Source of the DNA: Actinomycetota bacterium
Lineage (GTDB): Bacteria; Actinomycetota; Nitriliruptoria; Nitriliruptorales; Nitriliruptoraceae
Direction: 5' to 3'
DNA length: 32,333 nucleotides
Assembly: GCA_018335555.1 (NCBI GenBank)
Contig: JAGXST010000099.1
Location: forward strand, 1-32,333
Below are positions 28,277 to 32,333 of this stretch, piece by piece (the first letter of the stretch is position 1; every line of letters starts with the position of its first letter). The notes beneath the pieces were generated by a model. That model was not told the DNA's origin. It was given only the letters and a program-made list of their open reading frames with translations, and made no database searches. The position numbers were made by a program, and so were the translations under genes.

Positions 28277-28932
28277 CACGAAGAACCGGGCTGCGCCTCG
28301 ATCCGTTCCTGTCGAGCTACGTCGCGACGATCCGCGAGGTCCTCGAGCCACTACGTGACCGCGACGTGCTCGACGTCTCGGCGGGAAGCGGCTGGGTCGG
28401 GCAGTTCGACTTCAGGAACTACACCCCCGTCGACATCGTCGACCCCGACGCCTACTGGGACCTCGACACGCCCCTGCCCGATGACCACGTCGCCGGCTAC
28501 GACCTCGTCGTCAACCTCGGGTCCCTGCACTACACGCGGGATCCGGTGCGGTCGTTGGAGCAGATGCTGCGTGCACTGCGCCCAGGGGGCGACCTGGTCA
28601 TCATGGTGCCGTGGATGTTCCCGCCGCACGACCGCCGCGCCGATCGTTGGCGCATCGCTCCCGTGAAACTGTGGGAGATGCTCGACCCCGGCTTCGTGAC
28701 CGTCGACCTGTTCCTGGTCGGGAACGCATTCCAGCTTCCGCTCCACGTCGGCAAGCGCCTGCTCGCCGGACCGTTCGTCGGGGTGACGCAGGCGGAACTG
28801 GCCGCGACCTCCCGGCGTCACGCCGCGCCGCGAGTGTCTGTCACGGACGCCGACGGCGTCCCTGCGCGTTGGACCGGACCGGTGAACGTGGTGGCCCATG
28901 CGACCGGCTTCACCTTCGGCGGTGGCACATGA
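28273..28932 (+). CDS. Class I SAM-dependent methyltransferase
   Basis: A 219-residue protein. Motif I reads VLDVSAGSGWVG (32-43), followed by the acidic motif DIVDPDAYWDL. Motif IV is YDLVVNLGSLHYTRDP and motif V is LRALRPGGDLVIMVPW, all typical of class I methyltransferases. The C-terminal part (NAFQLPLHVGKRLLAGPF onward) probably shapes the acceptor site. It resembles sugar or lipid-linked-glycan methyltransferases in surface polysaccharide clusters, but the acceptor cannot be named. It overlaps both neighbours by four bases. Confidence 0.82.
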   Translation: MTRRTGLRLDPFLSSYVATIREVLEPLRDRDVLDVSAGSGWVGQFDFRNYTPVDIVDPDAYWDLDTPLPDDHVAGYDLVVNLGSLHYTRDPVRSLEQMLRALRPGGDLVIMVPWMFPPHDRRADRWRIAPVKLWEMLDPGFVTVDLFLVGNAFQLPLHVGKRLLAGPFVGVTQAELAATSRRHAAPRVSVTDADGVPARWTGPVNVVAHATGFTFGGGT

Positions 28933-29726
28933 CACCCGCGGCGGAGACATCCCCGCCCGGACGCGTCCTCGCCCTGATGCCGGCCTTCAACGAGGAGGAC
29001 ATGGTCGGCGTCGTCGTGCACCGGGTGCTGGGTCAGGTCCCCGACGTCGACGTGCTCGTGGTCGACGACGGCTCCACCGACGCGACCGCGATGGTCGCCC
29101 GCCGGGCCGGCGCCCAGGTCCTCTCGCTGCCCTACAACCTGGGGGTCGGTGGTGCGATCCGCGTCGGCTACCGCTTCGCGGCCCGGCGCGGCTACGACGC
29201 CGTCGTGCAGATCGACGCCGACGGCCAGCACGACCCCGCCGACGTGCCGCGACTGCTCGCCGCCCTCGTCGACGCCGACCTCGTGGTCGGGGCACGGTTC
29301 GCCGGTCGCGGCGACTACCAGGTCGACCCCGTGCGCCGGTTGGCGATGCGCTACTTCGCCCGCAAGGTGTCCCGGATCGCCGGCGTGACGCTGACGGACG
29401 TGACATCGGGGTTCCGTGCGGCCGGGCCCCGGACGATCGCGGCCTTCGCGGCCAACTACCCCCTCGACTACCTCTCCGACACGGTCGAGGCCCTGCTGCT
29501 GGCCGTCCAGGCCGGCCTGCGGGTCGACCAGGTGCCGGTCGCGATGCAGCAGCGGGGTGGTGGCCAGCCGAGCCAGTCGTACGGCCACCTCGTCGCCAGC
29601 GCGGCCCGCGCCGTGTTGCAGTTGCAGATCATGCGCTTCCGTGCGAGCACGTCCCCGCGACCGACGATGGAAGGGACGCCCGACGGCGTACCCGGAGCCA
29701 CGACGAGGGCAGGGAGTCCACCATGA
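28929..29726 (+). CDS. GT2 glycosyltransferase (polyprenyl-phosphate sugar synthase-like)
   Basis: A 265-residue GT-A fold enzyme. MPAFNEED near residue 17 is followed by VLVVDDGSTDAT (43-53), YNLGVGGAIRVGYRF, the metal-binding DADGQHDP (96-103) and DVTSGFRA near 160. The pattern is closest to dolichyl/polyprenyl-phosphate mannose synthase-like enzymes, which load a nucleotide sugar onto the lipid carrier on the cytosolic side and so feed GT-C enzymes outside. That fits the two GT-C-like proteins in this operon. There are no membrane helices, but the DUF2304 membrane protein that follows (ATGA overlap) may hold it at the membrane. The last 35 residues are a Pro/Thr-rich tail. Confidence 0.87.
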   Translation: MTPAAETSPPGRVLALMPAFNEEDMVGVVVHRVLGQVPDVDVLVVDDGSTDATAMVARRAGAQVLSLPYNLGVGGAIRVGYRFAARRGYDAVVQIDADGQHDPADVPRLLAALVDADLVVGARFAGRGDYQVDPVRRLAMRYFARKVSRIAGVTLTDVTSGFRAAGPRTIAAFAANYPLDYLSDTVEALLLAVQAGLRVDQVPVAMQQRGGGQPSQSYGHLVASAARAVLQLQIMRFRASTSPRPTMEGTPDGVPGATTRAGSPP

Positions 29727-30121
29727 TCACCGGTGCACACGTGTTGGCGACCGTCGGCACCCTCGGCACGGCCGGCGTCGCCCTGCACCTCGTCCGACGC
29801 CACAGCCTCAACGTGCGCTACGCCATGCTGTGGATCGCGCTCTCGGTGAGCATGCTCGTCGTGATCGCCTTTCCCGGACTGCTCGACCGGGCAGCCACGT
29901 TGCTGTCGATCGTCGAACCGGCAGACGCGCTGTTCTTCCTCGGCTTCCTGGTGTTGTTCGCGATCGTCCTGCAGTTGTCCTTCGCGATCTCCAAGCTCGA
30001 GATGCACACCCGCACGCTCGCAGAGGAGGTCGCCCTGCTGCGCCTCGAGGTCGAGACCGTCGACCGGGTCGGACACGAGCCGGACCCCGACGCCGAGCGG
30101 CGTCGACCGCAGATCTACTGA
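29723..30121 (+). CDS. DUF2304 small membrane protein
   Basis: A 132-residue protein with three predicted helices (about residues 5-23, 33-52 and 67-88), then a charged, probably coiled-coil tail (KLEMHTRTLAEEVALLRLEVETVD). This is the DUF2304 pattern. Members are often encoded beside polyprenyl-phosphate GT2 enzymes in polysaccharide clusters, as here, and may anchor or assist them. It is the last gene of the long plus-strand chain. Its final seven bases overlap the end of the convergent epimerase gene, with no room for a separate terminator. Confidence 0.8.
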   Translation: MITGAHVLATVGTLGTAGVALHLVRRHSLNVRYAMLWIALSVSMLVVIAFPGLLDRAATLLSIVEPADALFFLGFLVLFAIVLQLSFAISKLEMHTRTLAEEVALLRLEVETVDRVGHEPDPDAERRRPQIY

Positions 30122-31203
30122 CGCGAGTCGGACGCCAACAGCTCGGCCAGGATCGTGTCACTCGGCCGCGCCTCGAGGCGAACCTCGTCGCGGCGGTACG
30201 CGCCCGGATCGGCCAGGAACGCCGAGATGCGGGCGGGGTCGTAGCCCGAGACCACCACGTTGGCACCGAGACCGTCGGGCCGTTCGGTCCTCGCCCGCCA
30301 CAGCAGGCACGGCACACCGAGTGCCGCCGCCTCCTCCTGGATCGAGCCGCCGTCGGTGAGCACGAAGGGCGCGGCCGCGACCATCCGGCTGAACTCGCGG
30401 TGCGGCACGAGGTCGCTGACCTCGATGCCGGCGGCGAGCAGTCCGGCCACCAGCCCGTGCCTTTCGAGCAGCAGGCGGGTCGGCGGGTGCAGGACGAAGC
30501 GCACCCGGGCGCCACGTCCGATGCGGGTCGCGAGCGCCACGAAGGCACGGAGCCGGGCGGGACGGTGCAGGTTCTCGAGTCGGTGGAGGCTCAAGACGAC
30601 AGGCCCGGACGCGACCTCTGGCAGATCGTCCCCGAGCGCATCCCGCAGCGCGTCGACGACGGTGTTCGCACGGGTGGCCACGATGCGCCCCCGCAGGCGC
30701 ATCGCCCGGAGGTTGGCAACCGCCACCTCGTCCGGTGCGAAGAGGAGGTCGGCGCGCCGCATGACCAGGATGCGCACGAGTTCCTCGGGGAAGGGGTGGA
30801 ACAGGTGACGCGAGCGCAGGCCGGCCTCGACGTGTGCGACCCGCAGACCGGCACGTCTGGCCAGCACGGCCGCCAGCCACGTCGACACCGTGTCGCCGTG
30901 GACCACACACACCCCGCCATCGTCGCCGAAGACGCGAGCGCGGAGCCTGGAGGGACGCAACCACAGACCGAGCAGCCGCAGGGTCCACGCGATGCCGTGC
31001 ACGATCGTGGCGACATCACGACGACCACCGAGTCGGACGTCGGGCTCGCGCACACCGAGGTCGGCACGCAGGTCACCGGCCATGCCCGCATGTTGTCCCG
31101 AGTCGATCAGCCGGTAGGGGATGCCCCGGTGGTCCATGAGCCGGAGCAGTGGCGCCAACTTGATGTACTGGGCCTTCGTGCCCGAGAAGACGTGCAGAGC
31201 CAC
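30115..31203 (-). CDS. UDP-N-acetylglucosamine 2-epimerase-like protein (WecB family)
   Basis: A 362-residue GT-B-fold protein. Non-hydrolysing 2-epimerase features include DSGQHAGM (34-41), VHGDTVSTW (101-109), AHVEAGLRS (123-131), LSLHRLEN (204-211) and LTDGGSIQEEAAALGVP. These enzymes interconvert UDP-GlcNAc and UDP-ManNAc for surface glycans. The N-terminal motif is SGTKAQYIKLAP in place of the usual GTRPEAIKMAP, so a related nucleotide sugar may be the substrate. The GTG at 31203 is chosen because the family begins right there and a possible -10 box lies upstream; a GTG at 31263 would add 20 residues without homology. It is cytosolic and convergent with the long operon. Confidence 0.8.
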   Translation of the reverse strand: MALHVFSGTKAQYIKLAPLLRLMDHRGIPYRLIDSGQHAGMAGDLRADLGVREPDVRLGGRRDVATIVHGIAWTLRLLGLWLRPSRLRARVFGDDGGVCVVHGDTVSTWLAAVLARRAGLRVAHVEAGLRSRHLFHPFPEELVRILVMRRADLLFAPDEVAVANLRAMRLRGRIVATRANTVVDALRDALGDDLPEVASGPVVLSLHRLENLHRPARLRAFVALATRIGRGARVRFVLHPPTRLLLERHGLVAGLLAAGIEVSDLVPHREFSRMVAAAPFVLTDGGSIQEEAAALGVPCLLWRARTERPDGLGANVVVSGYDPARISAFLADPGAYRRDEVRLEARPSDTILAELLASDSRQ

Positions 31204-31243
31204 CGGTGCCGCCGCCTTCGTCGTGCGAGGTGTGTGCTGCGGG

Positions 31244-31249
31244 AGCGTA
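31244..31249 (-). promoter_or_regulatory. Possible -10 box for the epimerase gene
   Basis: TACGCT on the minus strand fits TANNNT and would give a leader of about 30 bases before the GTG at 31203, containing GAAGG. It shares the 83-base divergent gap with the promoter of the deformylase-like gene. Confidence 0.3.
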
Positions 31250-31274
31250 ACTCGGGTCCGCACTGGTCGACGGC

Positions 31275-31280
31275 TAGCGT
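31275..31280 (+). promoter_or_regulatory. Probable -10 box and leaderless start for the ArnD-like gene
   Basis: TAGCGT is followed by six bases and then the ATG at 31287, the spacing expected when transcription starts at the start codon. No ribosome site is present. The hexamer is identical to that before 13629. Confidence 0.45.
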
Positions 31281-31286
31281 CGCGAC

Positions 31287-32129
31287 ATGGCGCACCGGCT
31301 CGTGTTCCGCTTCGACGTCGACAGCCACCGCTGTCTCGGCGAGGGAACCCGCGCGCTCTCGATGGTCGCCGCACGGCACGACGTGGCCTTCACGTTCTTC
31401 GTGCACATGGGCCGCGCGACCGACCGTGGCCGGCTGGCCCGGTCGGTGGTGCTGCGACGCGTCACCGGCAACGACGTCCATCGCCTGTCGACGCGGCGGA
31501 AGCTCGGCACCGCAGGCCTGTTGCGATTGGCCGTCACGAATCCCCTGGTCGGCGCCGCCGACGGCGAGGAGATCCGTCGGTTGGTCGCCGCCGGCCACGA
31601 GGTCGGACTCCACGGCGGTCGCAACCACCGCTCGTGGCAGGAGTCGGCGGACCGCTGGGACCACCGGCGGCTGACCGCCGAGATCGGCTGGGGGCTCGCA
31701 CGCCTGCGCGCTGCCGGCGTCGATGCGCCGGACGGGTTCGCCTCACCGGCCTGGACCACCTCGTCCGCGGTGGCGACGGTCGCGGCGGACTTCGGGTTCT
31801 CCTACCTCGCCGACCGGCACGGCACGGTGGCCGATGTGTTCGACCTCGGCGGACCTCTCCCGGAGGTGTCCACCAACCTGCTCGGAGAACCCGGCGGCGT
31901 CGGCTATCTCGAGTGGTGCCGCGCCAAAGGCTGGTCCGACCGCCAACTCCTCGACGACTTCGCCTGCCGTCTGCATGCGATCGACGACCTCGCCGTCGTC
32001 TACGACCACCCCTTCTGGGCCGGGGTCCACGACGCCGACCTGGTCGACCGCATGCTCGGCATCGCATCGCGACAGGGCGTCGAGGTCCTCACACTGGGCG
32101 CTGCCGTCGCGCGGGAGTTGCGCGGGTGA
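31287..32129 (+). CDS. ArnD-like polysaccharide deacetylase/deformylase (CE4/NodB fold)
   Basis: A 280-residue protein of the NodB/CE4 superfamily. FRFDVDSHRCLGEGT (8-21) carries the metal-site Asp residues. Later come AAGHEVGLHGGRNHRSWQ (101-118), SADRWDHRRLTAEI, FASPAWTTSSAV and VVYDHPFWAG. The order and wording fit ArnD, which removes a formyl group from a polyprenyl-phosphate aminosugar, better than chitin-type deacetylases. ArnD acts on the outer membrane face in Gram-negatives, but this protein has no signal peptide or obvious helix, so the site of action is unclear. A formyl- or acetyl-aminosugar is the likely substrate. It overlaps the next gene by four bases. Confidence 0.75.
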   Translation: MAHRLVFRFDVDSHRCLGEGTRALSMVAARHDVAFTFFVHMGRATDRGRLARSVVLRRVTGNDVHRLSTRRKLGTAGLLRLAVTNPLVGAADGEEIRRLVAAGHEVGLHGGRNHRSWQESADRWDHRRLTAEIGWGLARLRAAGVDAPDGFASPAWTTSSAVATVAADFGFSYLADRHGTVADVFDLGGPLPEVSTNLLGEPGGVGYLEWCRAKGWSDRQLLDDFACRLHAIDDLAVVYDHPFWAGVHDADLVDRMLGIASRQGVEVLTLGAAVARELRG

Positions 32130-32333
32130 ACGCCCGGCGTGGAGGGCTGCTCGTCGTCGTCCTCGGATGCCACGGCTCGGGCAAGTCGACGCTCGTGGCC
32201 GCCGTTGCCGACCAACTGCGTCGGCGCGACCTGCGCGTCGATGAGTGCTATCTCGGCCGGGCGCAGGACCCGCGGCTGATCGCGCCCTTGCGCCCCGCCA
32301 TCGAGTCGCTCGCACACCGGCTCGTGGCCCGCC
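32126..32333 (+). CDS. P-loop kinase-like protein, cut by the window end
   Basis: Only the first 69 residues are in the window. They hold a Walker A motif, VVLGCHGSGKSTLVAAVADQL, near the N-terminus, followed by an Arg-rich helix and a strand (LRVDECYLGR). This resembles small nucleotide/sugar kinases such as thymidylate kinase-like proteins, which also occur in surface-sugar clusters; the rest is needed to decide. The GTG at 32126 overlaps the stop of the ArnD-like gene (GTGA), so the two probably form an operon continuing to the right. Confidence 0.65.
   Translation, partial: MNARRGGLLVVVLGCHGSGKSTLVAAVADQLRRRDLRVDECYLGRAQDPRLIAPLRPAIESLAHRLVAR

Overview
The window is very GC-rich DNA whose codons mostly end in G or C. 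Genes are tightly packed, with GTG starts and 1-13 base overlaps common. Several probable promoters have a TANNNT -10 box, and two of these sit directly before a start codon, as in leaderless genes. A single-subunit-anchor succinate dehydrogenase and an LpdA-type flavoprotein are also present. Together these point to an actinobacterium (Actinomycetota), perhaps a deep-branching lineage. The genus cannot be fixed from the sequence alone.

Left part (1-11.1 kb) is mostly core metabolism. On the minus strand are an LpdA-like flavoprotein disulfide reductase (22-1428) and a stand-alone methylmalonyl-CoA-mutase-type large subunit (1546-3135). Divergent from these is a membrane GGDEF-EAL protein with a degraded GGDEF site and an intact EAL site (3288-5294). 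Back on the minus strand are the sdhCAB operon (8810-5344) and a trpS / alpha-beta hydrolase / glutaredoxin-like operon (11048-8898).

Middle and right part (11.1-30.1 kb) is a long plus-strand block. It opens with a GNAT acetyltransferase, a soluble NarL-type histidine kinase and a LuxR-type response regulator, all overlapping. After about 100 bases and a probable leaderless promoter comes a 12-gene chain (13629-30121) in which neighbours overlap or are at most one base apart. The order is: pseudo-receiver with Glu at the phosphorylation site; 954-residue HEAT-repeat protein; PelF-type glycosyltransferase with a HEAT-like tail; PelG-like membrane protein; large membrane protein resembling GT-C enzymes; beta-propeller lipoprotein; second copy of that membrane protein; Wzx-type flippase; HprK-like P-loop protein; methyltransferase; GT2 glycosyltransferase; DUF2304 protein.

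Read together, this chain looks like an envelope polysaccharide or glycolipid assembly system built around a PelF/PelG core. It lacks recognisable PelA, PelB, PelC, PelD and PelE. The HEAT proteins, the paired GT-C-like proteins with a propeller lipoprotein, and the pseudo-receiver are not parts of the Pel systems I know. This is the best candidate for an undescribed system in the window.

Right edge (30.1-32.3 kb) carries a convergent UDP-GlcNAc 2-epimerase-like gene and, divergent from it, an ArnD-like sugar deformylase/deacetylase. That gene is followed by a P-loop kinase-like gene cut by the window end. These fit the same sugar-polymer theme. No rRNA, tRNA, CRISPR array, insertion sequence or phage gene was recognised, and no stretch longer than about 160 bases lacks a gene.
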